Positions 46,331-54,757 of a stretch of DNA of 64,000 nucleotides are shown here, piece by piece; positions within the stretch are counted from its first letter, which is position 1; each line of letters begins with the position of its first letter. The stretch comes from Streptomyces sp. NBC_00083. GTDB lineage: Bacteria > Actinomycetota > Actinomycetes > Streptomycetales > Streptomycetaceae. The stretch is taken from the NCBI RefSeq assembly GCF_026343295.1, contig NZ_JAPELY010000002.1, positions 1,674,001 to 1,738,000 on the forward strand, read 5' to 3'. Position numbers and translations under genes: made by a program. The notes under the pieces are model-generated. The model was given only the letters and a program-made list of their open reading frames with translations. It was not told where the DNA came from and searched no databases.

Positions 46331-47485
46331 ATGGCACTGAGGTCTCGACAGGCATCGCAGCAGGGGCCGGCCAAATCGGGCGTCATCCGGACCACGCCGA
46401 CCCCGGCCACCCCCGTCGTGGCGGCCGAGGACGGCAGCCCCACGGTCACCGACTGGCTGCGGCTGGGCAAGGACGGCCGTCTCACTGCGTACGCGCCCGC
46501 CGAGGGCGGCGTCGCCCGCTGGACCGAGTCGGAGCCCGGCGAGGCGTGGACGGGGCCCGAACTGGTCGCCCCCGGCGTGGGACTCCAGTCGCACCTCTCG
46601 ATCGCGCAGGGCGCCGACGGCTACGTCCACATGGCGGCGCTGCGGCAGACCCCCATCGCGGAGGGCGGCACCTGGACCGAGCTGGTCCACGCGATCCAGT
46701 ACCAGACGGGCCGTCCGGTCAAGAACTGGGCCGTCGTCGGCTCCCCCTACCCGCGGCGCGACTGGCAGCACGGCCTGCGGATGGGCCATCCCGCCGTGGG
46801 CGTGGACTCCGCGGGCAACGCACAGATCGTGGTGCGCAACGCGTTCGGCGGCGTCTCCGCGCGCGGCCAGGAAGCCTCGGGCAAGTGGGCCGGCTGGGCC
46901 GACCTCAACGGCAACGGCGCGGACCGCTCGATATCGATCGTGGCGGGGGAGGGCGGCCGGATGGTCATCCACGCGCCGTCCGACTCCGGCATCCACGTGT
47001 ACGAACGCCCCTCGGGCGAAGAGAGCTTCGAGTGGCTCAAGAAGCCCGTCGCGGGCAAGCCGGCGACGGGCACCGTCAACGGCATCCAGACCGGCGACGG
47101 CGGCCGCATCACCTTCTTCCTGCGTGACATCGCCTCGGGTCAGCTGCGGGCCTGGCGCGACGACGAGCCCGCCCAGTCCATCGGCGGCAAGGGCACGGGT
47201 CCCGTCGCGCTGCTGCGCCACGAGATCGACGGCGTCGACTGCATGGTGCTCGCCCAGCGCGACTCCGCCGGCCGTCCCGCGATAGCGGTCTACCCCACCG
47301 AGCAGGAGGCGGCCGGGGTCACCTGGACGCCGATCGGCGAGGTGTGCGCCGGCGTGCCCGCCCTGACGGTGGACGCCGAAGACCGGGTCGTGCTCGGCGT
47401 GTTCACCCCCGAGGGCCGCATCCGGCTCACCCGCCAGCGCACGGACGCGCCGGGCCTGGCCTTCGCGGCCTGGCAGCAGATCTGA
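46331..47485 (+). CDS. Conserved hypothetical protein with propeller-like repeats
   Basis: 384 residues, no signal peptide. Repeated short blocks of the kind seen in lectin-type beta-propellers, alternating Trp/Gly/Asp motifs: WLRLGKDGRLTAYAPAEGG, HLSIAQGADGYVHMAALR, AVGVDSAGNAQIVVRNAFGG, GRITFFLRDIASGQLRAW and ALTVDAEDRVVLGVFTPEGR. Five to six blades are suggested. No catalytic motif. ATG 46331 (MALRSRQAS) is preceded by GGAAAGG; an in-frame start exists at 46250. Single gene ending in a strong hairpin. Function unknown. Confidence 0.72.
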   Translation: MALRSRQASQQGPAKSGVIRTTPTPATPVVAAEDGSPTVTDWLRLGKDGRLTAYAPAEGGVARWTESEPGEAWTGPELVAPGVGLQSHLSIAQGADGYVHMAALRQTPIAEGGTWTELVHAIQYQTGRPVKNWAVVGSPYPRRDWQHGLRMGHPAVGVDSAGNAQIVVRNAFGGVSARGQEASGKWAGWADLNGNGADRSISIVAGEGGRMVIHAPSDSGIHVYERPSGEESFEWLKKPVAGKPATGTVNGIQTGDGGRITFFLRDIASGQLRAWRDDEPAQSIGGKGTGPVALLRHEIDGVDCMVLAQRDSAGRPAIAVYPTEQEAAGVTWTPIGEVCAGVPALTVDAEDRVVLGVFTPEGRIRLTRQRTDAPGLAFAAWQQI

Positions 47486-47498
47486 GCGCGTCCACCGC

Positions 47499-47549
47499 GT
47501 ACGTCAGGGGGCCCGGCACCTTGGACAGGTGCCGGGCCCTCTGACGTAC
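47499..47549 (+). terminator. Long hairpin terminator after the propeller-like gene
   Basis: About 20-bp stem: GTACGTCAG and CCCGGCACCT pair with AGGTGCCGGG and CTGACGTAC around TTGGAC. Confidence 0.88.
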
Positions 47550-47588
47550 CGTCAACTCACCCGACGGACACGGAAGTCGGGACACGGC

Positions 47589-47618
47589 GACGGCCCCGCA
47601 CCGAGGTGCGGGGCCGTC
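47589..47618 (-). terminator. Hairpin terminator after fadB
   Basis: Perfect 13-bp arms GACGGCCCCGCAC and GTGCGGGGCCGTC with a 4-base loop, 20 bp downstream of the fadB stop on the reverse strand. Confidence 0.88.
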
Positions 47619-47637
47619 ACCGTACTGAGCGGGCGGG

Positions 47638-49770
47638 TTACGCGGGGACGCTCGCGACGCCCTGCGCCAGGAACTTCTTCCCGGTCACGCGCTCCGAGAC
47701 GCCCTCGCGGTCCAGGTACGGCGTGATGCCGCCCAGGTGGAAGGGCCAGCCGGCGCCGGTGATCAGGCAGAGGTCGATGTCCTGGGCCTCGGCGACGACG
47801 CCCTCGTCCAGCATCAGACCGATCTCCTGCGCCACCGCGTCCAGGACGCGGTCACGGGTCTGCTCCTCGGTCAGGGCGGTGTCGCCCTGCTTGAGGAGCG
47901 CGGCGACCTCGGGGTCCAGCTCCGGCTTCCCGGAGTCGTACACGTAGAAGCCGCGCTTGCCGGCCTTCACGACCGCGGCCAGGTTCTCCGAGACCGTGAA
48001 GCGGTCCGGGAAGGCGCGGTTGAGGGTCTCGGACACGTGCAGGCCGATGGCCGGGCCGACCAGTTCGAGCAGGACCAGCGGTGACATCGGCAGACCGAGC
48101 GGCTCGACGGCCTTCTCGGCGACGGCGACCGGGGTGCCCTCGTCGATGACGTTCTGGATCTCGCCCATGAAGCGGGTCAGGATGCGGTTGACGACGAACG
48201 CCGGGGCGTCCTTCACCAGGACCGCGGTCTTCTTCAGCTTGCGCGCCACACCGAAGGCCGTGGCCAGCGAGACGTCGTCGGTCTGCTCGCCGCGGACGAT
48301 CTCCAGGAGCGGCAGGATCGCGACCGGGTTGAAGAAGTGGAAGCCGACGACCCGCTCGGGGTGCTTCAGCTTCGACGCCATCTCGGTGACCGACAGCGAG
48401 GAGGTGTTGGTGGCGAGGATGGCGTGCGCCGGGGCGACCGCCTCGACCTCAGCGAACACCTGCTGCTTGACGCCGATCTCCTCGAAGACGGCCTCGATGA
48501 TGAAGTCGGCGTCCGAGAAGCCCTCGGCCTTGTCGAGGACACCGGAGACCAGGCCCTTGAGGCGGTTGGCCTTGTCCTGGTTGATCCGCGCCTTGGCGAG
48601 CAGCTTGTCGATCTCGGCATGGACGTAGCCCACACCCTTGTCGACGCGCTCCTGGTCGATGTCGGTCAGGACGACCGGCACCTCCAGGCGGCGCAGGAAC
48701 AGCAGGGCGAGCTGCGAGGCCATCAGGCCCGCGCCGACCACGCCGACCTTGGTGACCGGGCGCGCCAGGTTCTTGTCCGGGGCGCCGGCCGGGCGCTTGG
48801 CGCGCTTCTGGACCAGGTTGAACGCGTAGATGCCGGACCGCAGTTCGCCACCCATGATCAGGTCGGCGAGCGCGCTGTCCTCGGCGTCGAAGCCGGCCTG
48901 GAGGTCGCCGTCCTTGGACGCCGCGATGATGTCGAGGGCGCGGTAGGCGGCCGGGGCCGCGCCGTGCACCTTCGAGTCCGCGATGAAGCGGCCCTTGGCG
49001 ACGGCCTGGTCCCAGGCCTCGCCGCGGTCGATCTCGGGGCGCTCAACGGTGACGTCGCCCTTGAGGACGTTCGCCGTCCAGATGAGGGACTGCTCCAGGA
49101 AGTCGGCGCCCTCGAACAGCGCGTCGGCGATGCCGAGTTCGAAGACCTGCTTGCCCTTGAGCTGGCGGTTCTGGTTCAGCGAGTTCTCGATGATGACCGA
49201 GACGGCCTTCTCGGCGCCGATCAGGTTGGGGAGCAGCGTGCAGCCGCCCCAGCCCGGGACCAGACCGAGGAAGACCTCGGGCAGCGAGAACGCGGGCAGC
49301 GCCTTGGAGACGGTGCGGTAGGTGCAGTGCAGACCGACCTCGACACCGCCGCCCATGGCCGCGCCGTTGTAGTACCCGAACGTCGGCACGGCGAGGCCCG
49401 CGAGGCGCTTGAAGACCTCGTGGCCGCCCTTGCCGATGGCCAGCGCGTCGTCGTGCTTCTTCAGGAGCTCGACGCCCTTGAGGTCGGCACCGACGGCGAA
49501 GATGAACGGCTTGCCGGTGACGCCGACGCCGACGATGGAGCCCTCGGCGGCCTCCTTCTCGACCTGGTCGATGGCGGCGTTCAGGTTCGCCAGCGAGCCG
49601 GGGCCGAAGGTGGTCGGCTTGGTGTGGTCGAAGCCGTTGTCGAGCGTGATGAGCGCGAAGCGCCCGGCGCCGTAGGGCAGTTCGAGGTGGCGTACGTGCG
49701 CGGACGTCACGACCTCGTCCGGGAACAGCTCGGCCGCGCCCTTGAGAAGCTCAGCGGTGGTGGTGCTCAC
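47638..49770 (-). CDS. fadB: Fatty-acid oxidation complex alpha subunit (enoyl-CoA hydratase / 3-hydroxyacyl-CoA dehydrogenase)
   Basis: 710 residues. N-terminal crotonase domain (about 1-320) with YYNGAAMGGGVEVGLHCTYR and FLGLVPGWGGC; then the NAD-binding domain of 3-hydroxyacyl-CoA dehydrogenase (VGVVGAGLMASQLALLFLRR, NTSSLSVTEMA, GFHFFNPV) and its C-terminal helical part. Catalyses hydration and oxidation in beta-oxidation. GTG at 49770 with GGAGG upstream; overlaps the fadA stop (GTGA), so translation is coupled. In S. coelicolor this pair is SCO6026-6027 (from memory). Confidence 0.94.
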   Translation of the reverse strand: MSTTTAELLKGAAELFPDEVVTSAHVRHLELPYGAGRFALITLDNGFDHTKPTTFGPGSLANLNAAIDQVEKEAAEGSIVGVGVTGKPFIFAVGADLKGVELLKKHDDALAIGKGGHEVFKRLAGLAVPTFGYYNGAAMGGGVEVGLHCTYRTVSKALPAFSLPEVFLGLVPGWGGCTLLPNLIGAEKAVSVIIENSLNQNRQLKGKQVFELGIADALFEGADFLEQSLIWTANVLKGDVTVERPEIDRGEAWDQAVAKGRFIADSKVHGAAPAAYRALDIIAASKDGDLQAGFDAEDSALADLIMGGELRSGIYAFNLVQKRAKRPAGAPDKNLARPVTKVGVVGAGLMASQLALLFLRRLEVPVVLTDIDQERVDKGVGYVHAEIDKLLAKARINQDKANRLKGLVSGVLDKAEGFSDADFIIEAVFEEIGVKQQVFAEVEAVAPAHAILATNTSSLSVTEMASKLKHPERVVGFHFFNPVAILPLLEIVRGEQTDDVSLATAFGVARKLKKTAVLVKDAPAFVVNRILTRFMGEIQNVIDEGTPVAVAEKAVEPLGLPMSPLVLLELVGPAIGLHVSETLNRAFPDRFTVSENLAAVVKAGKRGFYVYDSGKPELDPEVAALLKQGDTALTEEQTRDRVLDAVAQEIGLMLDEGVVAEAQDIDLCLITGAGWPFHLGGITPYLDREGVSERVTGKKFLAQGVASVPA

Positions 49771-50993
49771 TTGCTGCCTCCGGCGTCCTTGTGGTGCGGG
49801 TTCTCCCAGATGACCGTGGCGCCCATGCCGAAGCCGACGCACATGGTGGTGAGGCCGTAGCGGACCTCGGGGTGCTCCTCGAACTGCCGGGCCAGCTGCG
49901 TCATCAGGCGTACGCCCGAGGAGGCGAGCGGGTGGCCGTAGGCGATGGCGCCGCCGTACTGGTTGACGCGCGCGTCGTCGTCGGCGATGCCGTAGTGGTC
50001 CAGGAACGCGAGGACCTGGACGGCGAACGCCTCGTTGATCTCGAAGAGATCGATGTCACCGATGGCCAGGCCCGCCTTGGCGAGGGCCTTCTCGGTGGCC
50101 GGGATCGGGCCGTAGCCCATGACCTCGGGCTCCACGCCGGCGAAGGCGTAGGAGACGAGGCGCATCTTCACGGGGAGGTTGTTCTCCCGCGCGAACTCCT
50201 CGGACGCGATGATCGAAGCGGTGGCGCCGTCGTTGAGGCCCGCCGCGTTGCCCGCGGTGACGTTGCCGTGCACGCGGAACGGCGTCTTGAGGCCCGCGAG
50301 GCTCTCCAGGGTGGTGCCGGGACGCATCGGCTCGTCGGCGGTGACCAGACCCCAACCGGTCTCGCCCACCTCGGCGTTGGTGTTGCGCACCGAGATCGGG
50401 ACCAGGTCCTGCTGGATCTTGCCGTCGGCGTACGCCTTGGCGGCCTTCTCCTGCGAGCGCACGGCGTACTCGTCGGCGCGGAGCTTGGTGATGTGCGGGT
50501 AGCGGTCGTGCAGGTTCTCGGCGGTCATGCCCATGAAGAGGGCGGACTCGTCGACCAGCTTCTCGCTGACGAACCGCGGGTTGGGGTCGACGCCCTCGCC
50601 CATCGGGTGGCGGCCCATGTGCTCGACGCCACCGGCGATCACGGCGTCGTACGCGCCGAACGCGATCGAGCCGGCGACGGAGGTCACGGCGGTGAGGGCG
50701 CCGGCGCACATGCGGTCGATGGAGTAGCCCGGCACGGACTGCGGCAGGCCCGCGAGGATGCCGGCGGTGCGGCCGAGCGTCAGGCCCTGGTCGCCGATCT
50801 GCGTGGTCGCGGCGATGGCGACCTCGTCGATCTTCGCGGGGTCGAGGGCCGGGTTGCGGCGCAGCAGCTCACGGATGGCCTTGACGACCAGATCGTCGGC
50901 CCGGGTCTCGTGGTAGATGCCCTTCGGGCCCGCCTTGCCGAACGGGGTGCGGACGCCGTCGACGAAGACGACGTCCCTGACGGTACGAGGCAC
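49767..50993 (-). CDS. fadA: Acetyl-CoA acyltransferase (3-ketoacyl-CoA thiolase)
   Basis: 408 residues. Acyl-accepting Cys in SIDRMCAGALTAV, GGVEHMGRHPM, NEAFAVQVLAF, and GGAIAYGHPLASSGVR with the catalytic His; near the C-terminus MCVGFGMGATVIWE supplies the second Cys (MCVGFGMG rather than the common CxGxGxG with Gly at position 2). Start GTG 50993 with GGAGGAG seven bases upstream; a longer frame to 51041 lacks a better site. First gene of fadA-fadB. Confidence 0.94.
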   Translation of the reverse strand: MPRTVRDVVFVDGVRTPFGKAGPKGIYHETRADDLVVKAIRELLRRNPALDPAKIDEVAIAATTQIGDQGLTLGRTAGILAGLPQSVPGYSIDRMCAGALTAVTSVAGSIAFGAYDAVIAGGVEHMGRHPMGEGVDPNPRFVSEKLVDESALFMGMTAENLHDRYPHITKLRADEYAVRSQEKAAKAYADGKIQQDLVPISVRNTNAEVGETGWGLVTADEPMRPGTTLESLAGLKTPFRVHGNVTAGNAAGLNDGATASIIASEEFARENNLPVKMRLVSYAFAGVEPEVMGYGPIPATEKALAKAGLAIGDIDLFEINEAFAVQVLAFLDHYGIADDDARVNQYGGAIAYGHPLASSGVRLMTQLARQFEEHPEVRYGLTTMCVGFGMGATVIWENPHHKDAGGSK

Positions 50994-51159
50994 GATGGCT
51001 CTCCTCCAGGTGCGGGATGGCACTGCTGCGCTTTGGCGCACGCGACTGAGCGCGTGCTCACCTCACCCATGCTACTTACGGGTAACCAAACTGCCCAGCC
51101 CCCAGGGCGGGAGCGTCGAACGTCACACTCCCGCACCACCCCGACCGGGGCCCCGCCCC

Positions 51160-51625
51160 GGACCCCGCATCGCGCCTTAAGGGCGCTCGTCCTCAATCGC
51201 CGGACGGGCTGAGGATGCCGGGACTGGGCATGCCGCCAGGACCAACCCCGCCAGGGGCGCGGGGAACTGCGCGAGACGCGGGCATGGTCCGCAGACGAAA
51301 GCGGGGTGTCCTGGGGCTCTGCCCCAGACCCCGGTTCGCGCCCGAAAGGCGCTCGTCCTCAATCGCCGGACGGGCTGAGGATGCCGGGACTGGGCATGCC
51401 GCCCAGGCCGACCCCGCTAGGGGCGCGGGGAACTGCGCGAGACGCGGGCATGGTCCGCAGACGAAAGCGGGGTGTCCTGGGGCTCTGCCCCAGACCCCGT
51501 TCGCGCCTTATGGGCGCTCGTCCTCAATCGCCGGACGGGCTGAGGGTGCCTCGACTGGGCGCCCTGCCGAGGCCGCCCCGCCTGGGGGCGCGGGGAACTG
51601 CGCGGGCCGGGCAGGGCGGCGGGAA
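51160..51625. repeat. Tandem array of a 165/166-bp Streptomyces intergenic repeat (about 2.6 copies)
   Basis: The block GCTCGTCCTCAATCGCCGGA begins at 51185, 51351 and 51516, giving periods of 166 and 165 bp. Each unit continues with a CGGGCTGAGG tract, GGGGCGCGGGGAACTGCGCG, and in the first two copies CTGGGGCTCTGCCCCAG, itself a hairpin. The third copy stops near 51615. Blocks of this kind occur between genes in many Streptomyces genomes and carry no coding signal. The rest of the 50993-51665 gap shows no gene. Confidence 0.85.
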
Positions 51626-51664
51626 TCGGCTGGGATTGAGGGGGTTGGGGGACCCCCAACCCCC

Positions 51665-52948
51665 TCACGGCTTCGCGGGTGGATCCGTCAGCGCCGCGGA
51701 CAGGAGCGGGGTGACCTGGGCGATCTGCCAGGGCCTCGCGCCGTGGCCGGCCAGGGCCTCGGAGACCGCCGCCTCGGAGCGGTCCCCCGGCGGCTCCCAG
51801 CACACCCGCCGCACCGTGTCCGGCGTGATCAGGTTCTCCTGCGGCATGTTGAGGCTCTCGGCCAGCTCCGTGACCGCCGTGCGGGCCGCGGAGAGCCGGG
51901 CCGCTGCGGCCGGGTCCTTGTCGGCCCAGGCGCGCGGGGGCGGAGGCCCCTGCAGCGGCTGCCCCGGCTGCGGCAGCTCCGCCTCCGGCAGGGCCTTCGC
52001 GCGGTCGACGGCCGCCTGCCACTGCTCCAGCTGGCGCCTCCCCATCCGGTGCCCGAACCCGGCCAGTGCGGTGAGCGCGGCCACGTTGGCGGGCAGGGCG
52101 AGCGAGGCCTCGATGATCGCGGAGTCGCTGAGCACCTTGCCCGGCGAGACGTCACGCCGCTGCGCGACCTTGTCCCGGGCGGTCCACAGCTCCCGTACCG
52201 CCGCCATCTGCCGGCGCCTGCGCACCTTGTGCATGCCGGAGGTGCGGCGCCAGGGGTCCTTGCGGGGCGGGGCCGGCGGCGCGGCGGCGATCGCGTCGAA
52301 CTCCTCGCGGGCCCACTCCAGCTTGCCCTGCCGGTCGAGCTCCTCCTCCAGCGCGTCCCGCAGGTCGACGAGGAGCTCCACGTCGAGCGCCGCGTACCGC
52401 AGCCACGGCTCGGGGAGCGGCCGGGTCGACCAGTCGACGGCCGAGTGGCCCTTCTCCAGGGCGTATCCGAGCACGCTCTCGACCATCGCGCCCAGGCCCA
52501 CCCGCGGGAACCCCGCGAGCCGCCCGGCCAGTTCGGTGTCGAAGATCCTGGAGGGAACCATGCCTATTTCGCGCAGGCAGGGAAGATCCTGGGTGGCGGC
52601 GTGCAAGATCCACTCGGTGTCCGAAAGTACCTCTCCCAAAGCGGAGAGATCCGGACACCCGACGGGGTCGATCAGCGCGGTGCCGGCGCCTTCGCGGCGC
52701 ATCTGCACCAGATAGGCGCGCTGCCCGTAGCGGTAGCCGGACGCGCGCTCGGCGTCCACGGCCACGGGGCCGGTGCCGGCCGCGAAGGCGGCGACCACCT
52801 CGGCCAGCGCTTCCTCGGTGGCAACGACGGGCGGAATGCCCTCTCGGGGCTCCAGCAAGGGAATCGGCGCCTTGTCGACGTCGTCCGGGGGAGCGCCCCC
52901 GGTGGTTCGCAGTGCTGTCTCTGCTGCGGTCTTATGGGCGTCGGTCAC
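51665..52948 (-). CDS. rnd: Ribonuclease D family 3'-5' exonuclease with HRDC domains
   Basis: 427 residues. DEDD exonuclease motifs: VAVDAERASGYRYGQRAYLVQ (motif I D-A-E), ILHAATQDLPCLREIG (motif II) and WLRYAALDVELLVDLRD (motif III Y-x3-D), about residues 55-215. A helical HRDC region (about 235-400) follows, with FGHRMGRRQLEQW. Acts on structured RNA 3' ends. GTG start at 52948 without a clear ribosome site, possibly leaderless. Neighbours in S. coelicolor order are fadA and whiI. Confidence 0.88.
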   Translation of the reverse strand: MTDAHKTAAETALRTTGGAPPDDVDKAPIPLLEPREGIPPVVATEEALAEVVAAFAAGTGPVAVDAERASGYRYGQRAYLVQMRREGAGTALIDPVGCPDLSALGEVLSDTEWILHAATQDLPCLREIGMVPSRIFDTELAGRLAGFPRVGLGAMVESVLGYALEKGHSAVDWSTRPLPEPWLRYAALDVELLVDLRDALEEELDRQGKLEWAREEFDAIAAAPPAPPRKDPWRRTSGMHKVRRRRQMAAVRELWTARDKVAQRRDVSPGKVLSDSAIIEASLALPANVAALTALAGFGHRMGRRQLEQWQAAVDRAKALPEAELPQPGQPLQGPPPPRAWADKDPAAAARLSAARTAVTELAESLNMPQENLITPDTVRRVCWEPPGDRSEAAVSEALAGHGARPWQIAQVTPLLSAALTDPPAKP

Positions 52949-52972
52949 CTGTCAAGGGTATCCGGGTATGCA

Positions 52973-53010
52973 CCGCGCCCGTCGACGGAACGTTCCGTCG
53001 ACGGGCGCGG
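52973..53010. terminator. Perfect 38-bp palindrome between whiI and rnd
   Basis: Every base pairs across the centre at 52991/52992. The left arm starts CCGCGCCCGTCGACGGAA and the right arm ends TTCCGTCGACGGGCGCGG. It lies 28 bp after the whiI stop and 24 bp before the rnd start. Probably the whiI terminator. Confidence 0.8.
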
Positions 53011-53037
53011 GAGGGTCGTAATCCGGTCAGTATCCGA

Positions 53038-53700
53038 TCAGTGGATGATTCCGGTGCGCAGCGCTACGGCCACCATCCCGGCGCGGTCACCCGTGCCGAG
53101 CTTGCGTGCGATCCGGGCGAGGTGGGACTTGACGGTCAGAGCGGACAGGCCCATCGAGACGCCGATGGCCTTGTTGGACTGGCCCTCCGCGACGAGCCGG
53201 AGCACCTCGACCTCACGGCCGGAGAGCTCGCGGTAGCCGCCCGGGTGGCTCGGGGCACCCGGGGGGCGGCGGTGCATACGGGCGGCGGCGGCGCCGATGG
53301 GGGCGGCCCCCGGGCGGCCGGGGTGCCCGATGTTGGTACGGGTGCCGGTGACGACATAGCCCTTCACGCCGCCCGCGAGGGCGTTGCGCACGGCACCGAT
53401 GTCGTCGGCGGCGGACAGGGCCAGGCCGTTGGGCCAGCCGGCGGCTCGGGTCTCGGACAGCAGGGTCAGCCCGGAACCGTCGGGCAGGTGGACGTCGGCA
53501 ACGCAGATGTCGCGCGGGTTGCCGACGCGGGGACGGGCCTCCGCGATGGACGACGCCTCGATGACGTCACGTACTCCGAGCGCCCACAGGTGTCGGGTGA
53601 CGGTGGAGCGGACTCGGGGGTCGGCAACGACGACCATGGCCGTCGGCTTGTTCGGGCGGTAGGCGACCAGGCTTGCGGGCTGCTCAAGAAGAACGGACAC
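53038..53700 (-). CDS. whiI: Atypical LuxR-type response regulator WhiI (sporulation)
   Basis: 220 residues. Receiver domain (about 15-125) plus C-terminal LuxR helix-turn-helix (ELSGREVEVLRLVAEGQSNKAIGVSMGLSALTVKSHLARI). The receiver pocket is incomplete: the acidic pair is reduced to VVVADP, the phospho-site Asp is kept in VADVHLPDGSG, the Thr/Ser region reads ALSAADD, and the conserved Lys is lost (GYVVTGT instead of KP/KD). This agrees with WhiI of S. coelicolor (SCO6029, from memory), an orphan regulator that pairs with BldM in late sporulation. GTG at 53700 with AGGAGG four bases upstream. The gene stands between rnd and a DUF3000 gene. Confidence 0.88.
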   Translation of the reverse strand: MSVLLEQPASLVAYRPNKPTAMVVVADPRVRSTVTRHLWALGVRDVIEASSIAEARPRVGNPRDICVADVHLPDGSGLTLLSETRAAGWPNGLALSAADDIGAVRNALAGGVKGYVVTGTRTNIGHPGRPGAAPIGAAAARMHRRPPGAPSHPGGYRELSGREVEVLRLVAEGQSNKAIGVSMGLSALTVKSHLARIARKLGTGDRAGMVAVALRTGIIH

Positions 53701-53812
53701 CAGGCCTCCTGGAAAGGTGCGGGACGAAGCCGGCTCGGGGATGAAGCCGGGGCGAACCGTGCAGTTAGGGTCACAAACCTCTTCGGCACCAAACCCCTCG
53801 GCCTTTAGAGAA

Positions 53813-53839
53813 TGATCACGATTTGGTGAGAAACATTTA
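53813..53839 (-). promoter_or_regulatory. Weak candidate sigma-WhiG promoter of whiI
   Basis: On the reverse strand TAAA (53836-53839), 15 bases, then CGTGATCA (53813-53820). The sigma-WhiG consensus is TAAA-N15/16-GCCGATAA; the -35 fits, the -10 only partly (4 of 8). Located 113-139 bp before the whiI start. Confidence 0.3.
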
Positions 53840-53926
53840 GGGCAATTCGGACAGCTGCTCGATCCTCGACCACCCGCCGGGGCCGAGCGACCCGTGCGGG
53901 GGACCATGCGGGGGAGCGCGCGAACG

Positions 53927-53957
53927 CCCCGCGCCCCACCAAGGGCGGGGCGCGGGG
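53927..53957 (-). terminator. Hairpin after the DUF3000 gene
   Basis: Perfect 11-bp arms CCCCGCGCCCC and GGGGCGCGGGG around a 9-base loop, 56 bp downstream of the DUF3000 stop and upstream of whiI. Confidence 0.65.
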
Positions 53958-54012
53958 CGAGCGGAACGGCGGGGTGAGAGGGGGCGCTTTCCGTACGCTC
54001 CCGGCGGATCCG

Positions 54013-54666
54013 TCAGCGCGGGTCGCGGCGCTGCGGCAGGGTCACCACACCGCCGCCGGTGTCGCCGGGGCCCGACACCGGCGGGAGCCCCGCGATCTGG
54101 CACAGCAGATCGCACCAGGCCGCCAGGTGGCCGGCCGTGTCCGGCACCTCGCCTCGGCCCTCGCGCGGCGTCCAGGACGCCCGGATCTCGATCTGCGTGG
54201 CGGGCAGCCGCTCGGAGAGCCCGCCGAAATAGTGCGAACCGGCCCGCGTCACCGTGCCGCTCGCCTCCCCGTACGACAGGCCGCGTGCGTCCAGGGCGCC
54301 GGTCAGCCACGACCAGCACACCTCGGGGAGCAGCGGGTCGGCCGCCATCTCGGGCTCCAGCTCGGCCCGGACGAGCGTGACGAGGCGGAAGGTGCCCTGC
54401 CAGGCGTCGTGGCCCGCCGGATCGTGCAGCAGGACGAGCCGGCCGTCGGCCAGATCGTCCTCGCCCTCGACCACCGCCGCCTCCAGGGCGTACGCGTGCG
54501 GCGCCAGACGCTGGGGCGGCCGCGTCTCGTCCACCTCGATCTCGGGGCGCAGTCGCGCCGTGCGCAGTGCGTCGACGGCCCGACGGAAGGGGAGCGGAAC
54601 GGTGGAACCGTCCGCGGCTTCCCTGCCGTCAGCGCCATCCGAAGTTCGTCCCTGAGCGGCAGCCAT
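54013..54666 (-). CDS. DUF3000 family protein
   Basis: 217 residues, soluble, no signal peptide. Family-like blocks: FRRAVDALRTARLRPEIEVDE, PPQRLAPHAYALEAAV, GRLVLLHDPAGHDAWQGTFRLVT and LLPEVCWSWLTGALDA, then FGGLSERLPATQIEIRASWTP. The family is common in actinobacteria, often next to hemE and rnd, and has no proven function. ATG 54666. Divergent from hemE with a 91-bp gap. Confidence 0.85.
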   Translation of the reverse strand: MAAAQGRTSDGADGREAADGSTVPLPFRRAVDALRTARLRPEIEVDETRPPQRLAPHAYALEAAVVEGEDDLADGRLVLLHDPAGHDAWQGTFRLVTLVRAELEPEMAADPLLPEVCWSWLTGALDARGLSYGEASGTVTRAGSHYFGGLSERLPATQIEIRASWTPREGRGEVPDTAGHLAAWCDLLCQIAGLPPVSGPGDTGGGVVTLPQRRDPR

Positions 54667-54757
54667 GCGGGGAAGACTAGGCGGAAGGGCGGCCCGGCGC
54701 CGGTAGGGACACCCGGCCCGGGGAAGCGGCTTCCCGCCACATGCGAAGATTTGGGGC

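Noticed and set aside
51160..51625. Possible CRISPR-like array
   Set aside because: Units of 165 bp are repeated whole without variable spacers, and no cas gene is near. It is an ordinary tandem repeat.
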